The notes below the pieces were generated by a model. That model did no database searches. It was not told the origin of the DNA and was given only the letters and a program-made list of their open reading frames with translations. A DNA stretch of 64,000 nt from Euryodendron excelsum (lineage: Eukaryota; Streptophyta; Magnoliopsida; Ericales; Pentaphylacaceae): the NCBI GenBank assembly GCA_033060915.1, contig CM065392.1:2427001-2491000 (forward strand), written 5' to 3'. Below are positions 47,471 through 58,061 of this stretch, piece after piece. Every line of letters begins with the position of its first letter. Position 1 is the stretch's first letter. A program made the position numbers and the translations under genes.

Positions 47471-49002
47471 GTGAGCAGTACGATAACAGTAAATGAATCG
47501 TTTAGAAGACCCCCTTTGTGTCTTGCTTCTGCCTTCAGTTTTCTTAGTACTTGGAGATTAGGAGGGAGGATAGAAGATAAGAAACAAAAGATAAGTTAGT
47601 GTCTTGATTTGAAAGTTTTTATGTAATGTATGTCCTTTGGGTGCCCCTACTCTTTGAGGGGGAGTCTAAGCATGATGCCTTTTTGTCTCACTTTTTGGAG
47701 ATAGGGGGCTGCCCCTGTATGCAAATACCATACTTGTGTCTGGAATCATTCATACATTCATATATTCATCAATGGAAATAAAGAAAGGGTAGTAACATAT
47801 TCATTGAATTCGAACTTAAGTACATTTTATTGAAGTACATTGTAATAGGGGGAGGGGAAACATTTTCCTTAAGACCTTCACCTTGTTTTACAATTGAAAC
47901 CCTAAACTACTCTTCGAGTCTTCGGGTTCACCTTCTTCAGGTTTGATGCTGAGGAGCTCGTTAAGAGACCTTGCCTTCAGTTGCCCCTTGTCTTCTTGGC
48001 ATCCCTATCTCCATGAGCGGAGAGGGATTAGAGCCCCTCTCTATAGGATGACTTGAGATGCATGCCATGAGTCCTTAGGGTTTCTTGGAAACCCTTAAGA
48101 GTTTTGGTAGGCTTGATGCAAGAAAGAGTGAATTTGGTGTCATTCTTTATAGGTTGACCATATGCATGAGAATGTAGTGACTCGAGTTACTTTGGAACTC
48201 TCGTATTGAAATGAAGCTTCGAATGCATGTATATGTATGCAAGAGTATTGGGAGAGACAATGAAATAATAAAGTAAACATGCATGCATGAACATTATACA
48301 TGCATTATAACAGCAGGAATAGACAAGAATAAAGGAAAGTAAAGCAGTTGCCTTTTCCTCCATGGTTTAGAAATTGACGTGAGTGTCTTAAATCTGGAAG
48401 AGGTTCGGCTATGCACAGGTTTCTACATGAGCATGAGGTTGAGGATTTACTAATGCTTCCTAAGAAGGCTCGGTTCTTGGATCTTCAAACTTAGGCCCAC
48501 TCCTCGAGGTGGTGTTATTATCAGTTGGCGATCCGAGCGGCGAACCATCAAAAGGCCATAGGCTAAGAAACTGACACAGCATTCGCCCACAACTAATATA
48601 CCGTTCTCCTTTCTAACTAGAAAACACATATTTAGGTAGAGAATGTAAATATGCAAATACTTGTGCACGTGCAATATGTGTGTGAAATTTTTGAAAACAG
48701 AGGAAAGGGTCCAACAACTCCCATCCATCATGTCCATCTAATTCTGTCATTCATGACAGTTTATATAAACAATAAAAATAAATGTGAACATGGTCCACCT
48801 ACAAAATAAAATGTAAAAAGTAAGTACTTTGATGACAAACTTAATGCATGATAGAATGATTGAATATGAATGGCATGCAAACGATGACATGTTTGGAAAG
48901 TAACTTTGAAAACTTTGAAGTGGATATAATTAGACAAGTTAATCGAAGATTTTAAGTGAATGAAGGGTAAAAGGACATGGTATTGACCTAACCCTCTAAG
49001 CG
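47471..49002 (-). other. Leader of the inner gypsy element, proximal block
   Basis: Non-coding. It matches the leader of the outer element (27107-28690) in inverted order. Together with 41511-42650 it forms the leader that the solo LTR interrupted. Confidence 0.65.
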
Positions 49003-49020
49003 TCTCCAATGGATTCACCA
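49003..49020 (-). other. Decayed primer-binding site of the inner gypsy element
   Basis: Minus-strand TGGTGAATCCATTGGAGA aligns with TGGCGACTCTACTGGGGA of the outer element, and the next bases (CTTAGAGGGTTAG) match, two bases inside the 5' LTR. Confidence 0.75.
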
Positions 49021-49022
49021 GC

Positions 49023-52000
49023 TGTCGCGCCCCAATTTTTTGCACTCGAGAATTGGTGGGAAATACACACAACTCTCTAGCGAGAACTCATCCTCTTAAA
49101 AGAACAAGTACTACTAGGTTTGAATTAGAATTTGATTTTGAATAAGGGCTTTTGGAAAAGAAATTTGGAGTCATCACCTAACTTTGTTAAGGTGAGTTAG
49201 GTCATCTAAAACTAAGCATAATCCGAAGATCAAATTTAGGGTTTTTGAAACTTTCTCAGGAGAGGTTTTATTAGAAAACAGGTTGGTTGGAAACCTTTGG
49301 AAAGATTTAAACTCTTTTAAAAAAATGACTCCGATTTTGGTCTTTTGAAAATAGTGATCTAGGTTCGAGGTTTGGTTACGTATAGGGAAGATACACTAGG
49401 CTATCACCCTATCCCGCTCTTTCGGTACGTACATATCTTTCTACCTTAGGTTCACTAATTTATAATATTTTATTATTAAATTTCAAATCATATCCACCTT
49501 TAGAATAATATGATGTATGACATGCAAGTGCATGAAAATAATATAATTTTGAAAATAAATTTAAAAAAGGAATTTGAGGATTGGAAAAAGTTATGAAATT
49601 TTGAAAAGGCTGTGACCGCACCCATAAGGGTTGCCTACGTATTCATTTGTTGGAAATCAGGTTAGTCATAGTTCAGATAAGAGTCCAATTGAAAATAGAC
49701 ACTTTGGGGTCTGGTTTGCTTTGAAAAGACACTTTGGGGCCTTTGAAAAGTTTGACTCGAAAAGATTTTGTTTTGAATTTTGATTGGAAGATTTGAAATT
49801 GAACTTTGATTTGAAATTGACTTTGAAGTGAAATTAAACTTAGAGTTGACTTTGAAATAGAACTTGAATTTGAAATTGAATTTTGAAATAGAACTTGAAC
49901 TTGTTTAGGAAATTTTGAATTAAACTTTGAAATCATCTTGATTTGAATTAAAGTTTGAAAACTATCTTGGTTTAGAGTTTAGATTTAGAAAAGAGTCGAA
50001 GTTTCATAACTTAGGGTTATGATTGAACTAAGGTTTAGACATCCTAGTGTTTAGATAACCTAGGGTTGGAGCATGCAATTGAATTGAAAAGACTTGATTT
50101 GAACTTGAAAAGTTTGATTTTGAAATCTTCTAATTTAGGAAAGTTGGATTTGAGAAAGTGGGATTTAGGAAAGATTAGAAAGGATTTGATTTAATATAGA
50201 AATATTTGATTTTGAAAACTTGTCAAGTTAGAATTTTAGAAAGTTTGAACTTAGAAAAGCTTTGAATTTGGAAGCTTCCATTTTAGGAAAATTCTATTTT
50301 ATGAAAGTTTTCATTTTAGGAAAGACTTGATTTTGACTTAAGAAAGATTGAATTTGGAAATATTTGGATTTGAAATTTGGAAAAACAGAATTTGAAAAGA
50401 TTTGACTTTGGATAGACTTGGATTTAGAAAATTTTGAAAGTTTGAAATTTGGAAAGATTTGATTTCTATTTCCTAAAAGAGAAGATGAAATTTTATTTTA
50501 AAAAATAAATGATTTGGTTTGGTTTCCTATTCGGACAAGATTTGATTTGACTTGAAATTGGAAAGCTTTAGTTTTGAAAATCTATCATTTGATGCTAAAC
50601 TTGAATTTGGAAATCTTGGATTTCATGTAGAAAATGGTTTTGGAAATCTATGATTTGATGTAGGAGATAATTTTGGAAATTTATAATTTGATACAAATAG
50701 AAAACTACAATTTTATGTGAAGAACCTAAGGTTTCCTAATTATGGATTCTAGAGTTTTGACTTGGACTTCAGGAAAAAGAGTTTTTGAAAAGTAAATCTT
50801 TGAAAAGAGTTTTTAGAAAGTAGATTAAGAGAACTATTTTGGAAAGATTCGAATGTAGACCTTTGGAAGTCTCTTGAATATTTTACTTTCCTAAAACGAT
50901 TCTAATCATGGGAAAACTAGAATCATTCTAGGGCTCTAATTTTGAAAACAACTATGGTTTGAAAACAAGATTTGGACCTTGATGATCTTATTGAATATAA
51001 CACTTTTCTAAAGCAACCCTAACCATAGAATGACTAGAATTAATTAAGAGTTGTGATTTCTTGAAAAACAATTTTATGGTTTGAACTCGAACTTTGGACT
51101 TGGATGGCCACATTAAAAATAACACTTTCCTAAAACAACCCTATCCATGGAATGACTAAAATCATCTTAGGTTTGCGATTTTGAAAACAAGTTTAAAAAA
51201 AAAAGTTTTGAAAAAAAGTTTGAAAACAACTTTGAATGCAATGCATGAACATGAAAATTACAATGTAATAAGGTCGTGAACATGCAAGTTTAGTCTTCAC
51301 CACATAACCAAGGGGGTCGAACCCACACCATCTTAGGTTAAACTTAAAGAAAGCCCCCGACATGATGACCTCCTCCAAGACAATCCTAGGCATGAACCTA
51401 GAATTCCCTTATTTCAAGCATGCAAGAAAGGGCTGTAGAAGATGGAGATTAAAAGAGAAGAACACCCAAGTGGGTTAGGAGAGAGAAGAGAGAGGGGGGA
51501 TTGCCTAAGCTATATCAAAAACCTACCTTGTCTTCTCTTTGCTTTGATTGCTTTGTTTGCTTCATCTTGAGAGCCTTGAATATGCAGCACTTGATCTTCA
51601 ATGGATGGTTGGAGACTTGTATTTGAGTGTATAGAGTGTATGGAGGCTAGGGTTTGAGTGTATTGATTGTAGAGAGGCTAGAGTTTGAGGGAGGCTTGAG
51701 AGAAATAGGGTTTCAAGACTTCTTTTCAGTGAGGCAGAGTTTCTAGAGTGATTTTGTGGATCCTCTTTACGAAGGGGAGTGGTCTATATTTACAGGCAGC
51801 CAAAGTTAGCTCTAACACCTATTGAAGTGGGGCCAAGCCATTATTTGGCTTGGTGGCGCCAGCCATTTAGGAAACTTTTTAAGGCGGGAAGAAACAGATC
51901 TTTGACCCTTGGGACGCAAGGTAGGAGATTTGGGCGCCTGTCCTAGTGGCTACCACTCAATTTTTAGTCTGACTCCACTAAGAGTGACTTCGAAAAGTTC

Positions 52001-53412
52001 AAGAATGTCTGGAAGGTCAGGGATGGATGGGAATCCCTAAAAGATTATCCTAGAGGTAACTAAATAGATAACTAGAGCCGGTGTGATTGGAAAAGGTGAA
52101 CAGCTCACCAAGGGTAAAAGTCATTTGAACATGGAAGCACCAGGATTGATTTGGGGTTGACTATGATAGGACTCAAAAGTTTGAAACACTATTAAGAGCG
52201 CTCCGAAGGGTTGCCGGTTTGATACCCAGAGCCGGTGTGATTGGAAAAGACGACTGGTCCACCAGGGGTAAAATGGTTATTTCGTATCAAATTTATCGAA
52301 ATGGACCCAGAATGGTCCAGAAAGGTACTAGAAGGTTTGGAATACGGTTAAAAGGATCCTCATAAGGTAACCGATTTAATACCCAAAGTCGGTGTGGATC
52401 CTAGAGGCAATTGGATGCCCGGGGGCAAAATAGTCATTTTGACTAGATGGTCTCGAAATTGATTCAAAACTGACTGGAAGGCACTAGAACGTGTCGGATT
52501 GTCTTTGGAACAATCCTAGAATGGTAGACTTACCACTTTGAAGACTTAAGTACTTTCTGAAAAAGCGTGCTAATGGGGCCCAAGGGGTAGTTTGGTCATT
52601 TTTTACCAAAATGGGCTAGCAGACATTGGTGTTGACTTGGGTTTTGAGTGTTTCCGTCACTTTGATGATTTGTGACGATTTGGTTTCCAAAGATATCCCA
52701 TCATTTGGTAAATGTGCTACTGCCAAAAGGCGTGTTCGGTCCCATGACATAGGGGGTTTGTTGGCATTTTCCGATGTCGACCTGTTTATGAGTGTTTCTG
52801 CCACTTTGATGGTTGCGATCTTTGTGAGTGGTTTTACCACTCTGACGGTGTGTATTCATTTCGGGGACTACTTGATCTCGAGAAGCTGCTAGATGGGCTT
52901 ATCGTCTCAAGGCCTTAGGTACTTTCCTAATCGACGTGCTAAATAACAGACATTCTACTTTGGCGGGCTAGCAGGTGCCAGAAGTGAACTGCTCTTCTGT
53001 CTCGGGGACTTGGGTTCCGTCCTGGTCGACAGGTGTGAAAGGACTTACTATTCCAAGGAGTTTTCTTGATAAACGTTCCATACTAGATGGACTTACTATT
53101 TAAGGAATCAACTTTCTCAAAAAAATGGACCAAAATGAGTTTGATTGGTCTGGACTGGAATTAGAACTAAAATTGAGGTTGAAATATGAACTTACCATCT
53201 TTTAAGAAAATGTGCCAACTGGAATTGGACTAGCAATGCCCCAAGGGTATTTTAGTCATTTTGCCTCTATTGGGCTTGACGGGCCTACGAATCGATTGAT
53301 TGACTGTATTGACTCTGGAAAGCCGATTTGGGCTTGAATGTGCCTGTGTCAGTTTGAATGTGAGTCCGGGGGGGCTGAAGATTGCTGAGCAGGCAAAAAT
53401 GGGGTGCTTACA
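49023..53412 (-). repeat. 5' LTR of the inner gypsy element
   Basis: 4390 bp, collinear with 31713-36109 throughout. The TATA region (near 51787-51796) has decayed to TGTAAATATAG on the minus strand. The U3 palindrome is CAAAATAGTCATTTTG at 52436-52451. Target duplication at 53413-53417. Confidence 0.92.
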
Positions 53413-53417
53413 AAATG

Positions 53418-54732
53418 TAATCTTCCAACAAATAAAAAAATCCAGAAGAACGACAAGAGCTGCTTGCCAAAGGTGATCATGGGTCTTCAGAAGCCTGACA
53501 AAAGCACTAGGTTTAAGCCTTTATCATCCCTTTCAAGTAGCTGATAACTTGGCCCCCATTATGGTCCAAATGGAAGCTCTCTCGAATTAAGAAAAATTGC
53601 TTAGTTTAAATAAGCTTGAACAAAGAAATAATAATATCTGAAAAGAATGGTAAATACTGGGGCAAAATTCACTTCTTACAATAGGTGGTTTTGGTTCACA
53701 CAGCCTCTGCTAGAGATAAAGATTTGAACCGAAGTGCTCTTTGATTTCATACAAACTTTGAACCTAGCCTACACTACAGTCCCAAAAGAAGCCTCCTCGA
53801 ATTGAGAACTTAGCTATCTATCGCTATGCTAAAGGCCATCCAAGTTGCTGCTTGATCCATTAAAGGAGAGTCAAGAGTTTTGTTACCAACCAGATAATTC
53901 CAAACACTAACCTAATGGAAGGCAGCATCAAGAGCACAATTGGCAAGGTCAAGAAGGTCAAACCATTTGGAATGGTGCAAAATGCTATCATACCCCGACC
54001 AACATGCAACAAAAGCCAAAGGAGGTAGAATCCCAAAGAAAGGCATACCATTTCAAGAGTGCAAGTTACAGGCATCAATAGGAGCCTTTAACTTAACCTA
54101 TGCACACATTTATGATACCTACACATGCATTTGTTGGAAATTTCAGCATGAGCTTTGCATACACTTAACAAAGCCCCCTGCATAAACAAACATCACAAAC
54201 ACAACCTAGGCACGTGTCATAATCATCATAATCACATGTGCATACATTCATCACAGTCACCTGTAAACATATCCATAACCTGTACATACATCCCTTGTGC
54301 ATACATCCATATGCTTGGCCATCCATGCATAAGCACCCATCCTGTGTAAAAGATTACAAAGGCTAAAGTATCCATGAGTCGACCCACAGCTCCAAAATAA
54401 AAGCATGAAAAGAAAGCACCTAACAAAGTCTACTCCAAAACATCCAGGAGGTAACTGCAAAAGCTGAAAAGGAAAAAAGACAAATACATTGAAGCCTGTC
54501 ACAAGCCTGCATCGTCATCTGGGTCAAAATCTCCAAAGTATGGCTCATGAGAAGGTGGCTAGCTACTAGAGACCCTAGCATCATATGGTCCCTATAGGCA
54601 AAAAGAAGGGCAACAACCCAAAATCAAGAAGGCAAAACATTTAAAGGAAATGTCTGACCCACAAGCAACTAACAAGTAAGAAATAAAGGAAGCAAAATGG
54701 GATATGAAAAACATACCCAATGAGCCTCTGTC
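53418..54732 (+). other. Non-coding 3' spacer of the outer gypsy element, second part
   Basis: It continues the spacer left at 31712. Phrases near 53510-53580 and 53700-53780 match, inverted and diverged, 39950-40160 of the inner element, so this is a conserved non-coding 3' region of the family. No gene is supported. Confidence 0.55.
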
Positions 54733-56346
54733 TATGATAGCTGAGCCATCAAGTCAACTACCTCTGCCTGATATCGATCCCACAGAGCCGCATGCTCCTC
54801 ATGGGAAACAAAACCCTGAGCCCAGTGTCACAGGTCAACAACCTCCTAGCCCACAGCTACACCTCCTACTACCATTTCCAAGGAAGTAAAGGCCCTAACA
54901 GATCTCATGCTGAAATGGGCAGTGTAGTCAACGTCTAGTGGAAGTAGAGAAGCAGTACCCGATTGAGGCACTAGAAGTGGTATGTTAACTCCCTCTTGAG
55001 GCATCCCATTTATGTACTGAGGGGGATCTCTAGTATCATGAAAATTTTGATAAAACTGGTGCCAATATCTCTCTCCCAGATATGTCCCCCAAGAGTCCAA
55101 GACTCAACACTAACAAAGGAGACCCTCAACAAAGGCAGCAAGATAAGACACCACATAGTCTCATAATACGAGGAATCAATGAAAGGCCTCCATATCACGT
55201 CACTAGGTAGCAAAAGCTCTACGTTCGTCTTAAGTGAGATAAAATCATAAACCTCTGACTACTGTATTACTTGGGTACGGGCCCATCTCAAGGCCTAGGG
55301 GTAAGCGTCACCGATGTATGGGCAAATACTCATAACTCCACCAAACTAAAAACGGCTAGAAGCTAATGACACTGCCTCATCGTGCAGAGCTCCTCACTCG
55401 CATCCCTCGGAGAAAGCAACAAAGGTGAAAGACTTCCAATCCATGTAGTGCAAAGTGTCTAAATTTGTCATTGGACTCACCAAGTTAAGGGGGACTCTTG
55501 ACTTGTTGTTGTTGCAAAAGCAGCTAAAAACCACATACCAACACTATTCGGCACCTTAGGACATCCATACGCACAGGCAGGGGCTTAGTGGAAAAGGTCG
55601 TCGGGCCCTAACAAAGAATAGTAGTAGGAAATGATGTACTCTCAAAAGTTGGCAAATCTAGGAGAATACAAGCCTTCGCCACAGTAACTGGCCTAAAAGT
55701 GATCCTACGGCTCACAAAGGAAAGTCTCGTGATGATCCCCCAGTCCAGCAGGGTCGGACCAAGCTTAAATCCTACAAAATGGAAAGTCCCAGTCTCCCCG
55801 AACCACCTCTCTACTAAGCCGTGAATCAACCTACGATCCAATCGATCCGTCTGGAGAGTCATGAAGGCTCTGAAACTGCTATCGTGAAGAAAGTTGCGGT
55901 AAGACTGAGCATCATGCCTATGGCCCTCTAGGCAGTATGGATCGCCCCATGAGAAGAACGATGAGTACTAGGGGGAATCCGGTGGTGTCGCAAGTAAATA
56001 CTAGGGTGATACACCAAGTCTCTCAGTGGAGGAATATCAGGAATCACCAACTCACTCAGCTCAGGGTCCATACTCTTGGGCCTAACATAGGCCCTCCCAT
56101 ATCCTGTCATGGGGTCCTCCGCGATGTGTACCTTCTCCTTATCCTCCTCACCCTCATTTGTCTCAGGCTCTACGGGAGGCACACTCTCGATCTAGTTGCC
56201 GCTAGAACCTTCCTGGAGGGCCATGTAGCGGCTGCCCTAGTACGAGTGGAGCTGTCATGGCTAACCTCGTCAAAATCCTGATCCGTGCGAGGCCCATTCC
56301 CGAGCCGTCGCCTCCTCTCGGAGCCGTTATCTCCAGTATCGGCCAT
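54733..56346 (-). pseudogene. Antisense additional ORF with plant-mobile-domain-like sequence
   Basis: This lies between the gag/spacer and the 3' LTR, on the strand opposite to gag. It starts at ATG 56346 (MADTGDNGSERRRRLGNG), shifts frame near 56180 (MPPVEPETNEGEEDKEKVHI, acidic), and again near 55910. It then reads FRAFMTLQTDRLDRRLIHGL, VERWFGETGTFHF and PTLLDWGIITRL, a pattern like the plant mobile domain (L-x-ERW-x3-T-x-TFHF ... T-x-x-D-x-x-x-x-T-x-L). More frames continue: DVIWRPFIDSSYYETMWCLI (near 55200), YTAHFSMRSVRAFTSLEMV, and a helix-like ALWDRYQAEVVDLMAQLS ending at a stop at 54733. Antisense extra ORFs in this place are known from plant Tat-type elements. The function is unknown, and here it has at least three frameshifts or stops. 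Confidence 0.65.
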
Positions 56347-56394
56347 CTTGAAATCAAAATAGTGTAGAACAAAGAAAAAATGTATCAATAAGTA

Positions 56395-56520
56395 GATCTA
56401 AGAAAAAAAAGAAAGAAAAAAGAGCAAAAGAAAAATATACAAAAGAATGTAGAAAAGAAAAGAACAAAAGAGAAAAAAAAAAAAAAAAAAAGAGAAAAAG
56501 AAAAAAAAAGGGTTTCAATC
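56395..56520 (+). repeat. A-rich tract
   Basis: A purine stretch dominated by A with scattered G (AAAAGAAAG units and a run of about 19 A near 56472). Nothing else is seen in it. Confidence 0.8.
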
Positions 56521-56539
56521 AAATTCCAAGGTTTTTTTT

Positions 56540-56840
56540 TAAACTTTTTTTATCAAAAAGTTCATTCAAATGAAATTCAACGTTTTGTAAAGTTTTATAC
56601 TTCAAAAAGTTTCAATTCAAGGTTTTCTAAACATTTCTCCTTCAAAATGTTTCAATTCATATTTTTCTAAACTCTTATCATTCAAAAAGTTTCAATTCAA
56701 GGTTTTCTAAACTTTTCTCCTTTCAAAAAGTCTCGATTCAAGGTTTTCTAAACTTTTATCTTTAAAAAATGTTTCAATTCAAGGTTTTCTAAACTCTTCT
56801 TCTTCAAAAAGTTTGTTTCAAATCAATCTCGATTTTCCAA
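56540..56840 (+). repeat. Minisatellite, ~40-bp units, in the 3' region of the outer element
   Basis: GGTTTTCTAAAC-like cores at 56621, 56661, 56701, 56742 and 56783 (40-41 bp apart), with linking TTCAAAAAGTTTCAATTCAA. It is related to the 50-bp unit of the inner element (both pair TTTTCTAA with CCTTCAAAAAGTTT) but shorter. Confidence 0.85.
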
Positions 56841-58061
56841 AACATCTTCCTTCAAAAAGTTTAAATTCCAATTAAACTCCTGATTTCCTGGGCTTTCTCC
56901 TGCAAAAGCCCCATTTCACAAGCTTTAGGGCCACCTGAATGGAGTCCTGATTTTAAACTACGCTCCCATACTCATTGCCCCAAAGGTTTCAGCTCACACC
57001 TCTACGCCCCAAAACGTTTCTAAAATACCAAAACAACTTTCCTAAAATCATCCCAATATTTTCAAAACCACTCTTCCCATGACGTCACAAACACTAACCA
57101 AACACAATTTTATCCTTCACGATTCACAAAACTCCAAACAAGCACAAACAATCCATCCGATATCCCAAATTTTTAAATTTTTGAGGCTTTCCTAACTTTT
57201 TAGAAAATTCAAAAAATTCAAAAAAAATACAATACTCTAAAAAAGAGTCGTGCCATTTTTAAAAAATATCCCATAATTTTTCTAGCAACTACGCAACAGC
57301 CAGTCAACTAATTCCTCAATTTTTCTAATTTTCACATATTTTTTTAATTTTTAAAAAATCAAAAAATTCAAAAGTTTTCAAAAAATCACAAAACTTTCCA
57401 CGCTAGTTCAAAATATTTTTCTAAGGCACACTATGCAAAAATTTGGCACAACAACGCAATACCTAAAGCTATAGGCACAAATTCTCAATTCCTGTAGGAA
57501 CCTCTTTTACATAAACATGCACATCCATCTAAACACACTCAAACGATCACCAAAATGTGAAAACAATGCTATAAACATGTTCAAAACATTAATTTTGACT
57601 ATTCATACACATCAATTGGACAACCATGCAAAGAAATCAACACAAATAAAAAAAAACTCACTTTTTAAAGTTTTCTAGCGAAATATTCTTCTTCGGTGAA
57701 GATCCGGTGACGGTGAACTTTTTCAACATCCCCAAGGTCTTCCCCAATAATGCACAAGCAAAATCCCTTAAAAATTTTCAAAGAGAGACCTCAAAAATCT
57801 CCCAAACCCATGTAAGGAGTGCCAAAAGTTGTGGCTGCTGGGGTTTTAAAACCCTAGAACAAGGCCAATTTTTGGCATCTTTGCCTATTTTTCTTGCCAA
57901 ATCCAATTTCAAATGCGCCCAAACCTCCAAACTTCAAAACTCAAACCTCAGCTTTGAAAATTCATCAATTCTAGTCCATCCAATTGCCTCACGATCAACA
58001 TGGGACCCTTACTTTTTCATTTTTTGCCTTCGACAAGCAAAAGTAGAAACGGAAGGGCATC
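56841..58061 (+). other. 3' non-coding end and polypurine tract of the outer gypsy element
   Basis: No gene. A purine-rich segment AAGCAAAAGTAGAAACGGAA (58036-58055) ends six bases before the LTR and is the candidate polypurine tract that primes plus-strand DNA synthesis. Confidence 0.55.

Larger units (their letters stand above)
31713..53412 (-). mobile_element. Inner Ty3/gypsy element of the same family, minus strand
   Basis: LTRs at 49023-53412 (5') and 31713-36109 (3') read TGTAAGCACCCC to GGGGCGCGACA or GGGGTGCGACA on the minus strand. The flanks AAAAG (31708-31712) and AAATG (53413-53417) are a 5-bp target duplication with one change. The interior is heavily reduced: primer site, leader, a solo LTR of a related element, only the C-terminal half of an integrase, and a long 3' region with a 50-bp minisatellite. 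Over the first 200 bp of the two LTRs (from the 31713 and 49023 ends) I count about 26 mismatches by eye, so the insertion is old. Confidence 0.9.

Noticed and set aside
42651..53412. The solo LTR and the 5' LTR of the inner element as a second complete element (42651-53412)
   Set aside because: The solo LTR has its own exact AATAT duplication, and the flanking leader blocks continue on both sides, so it is an independent insertion.
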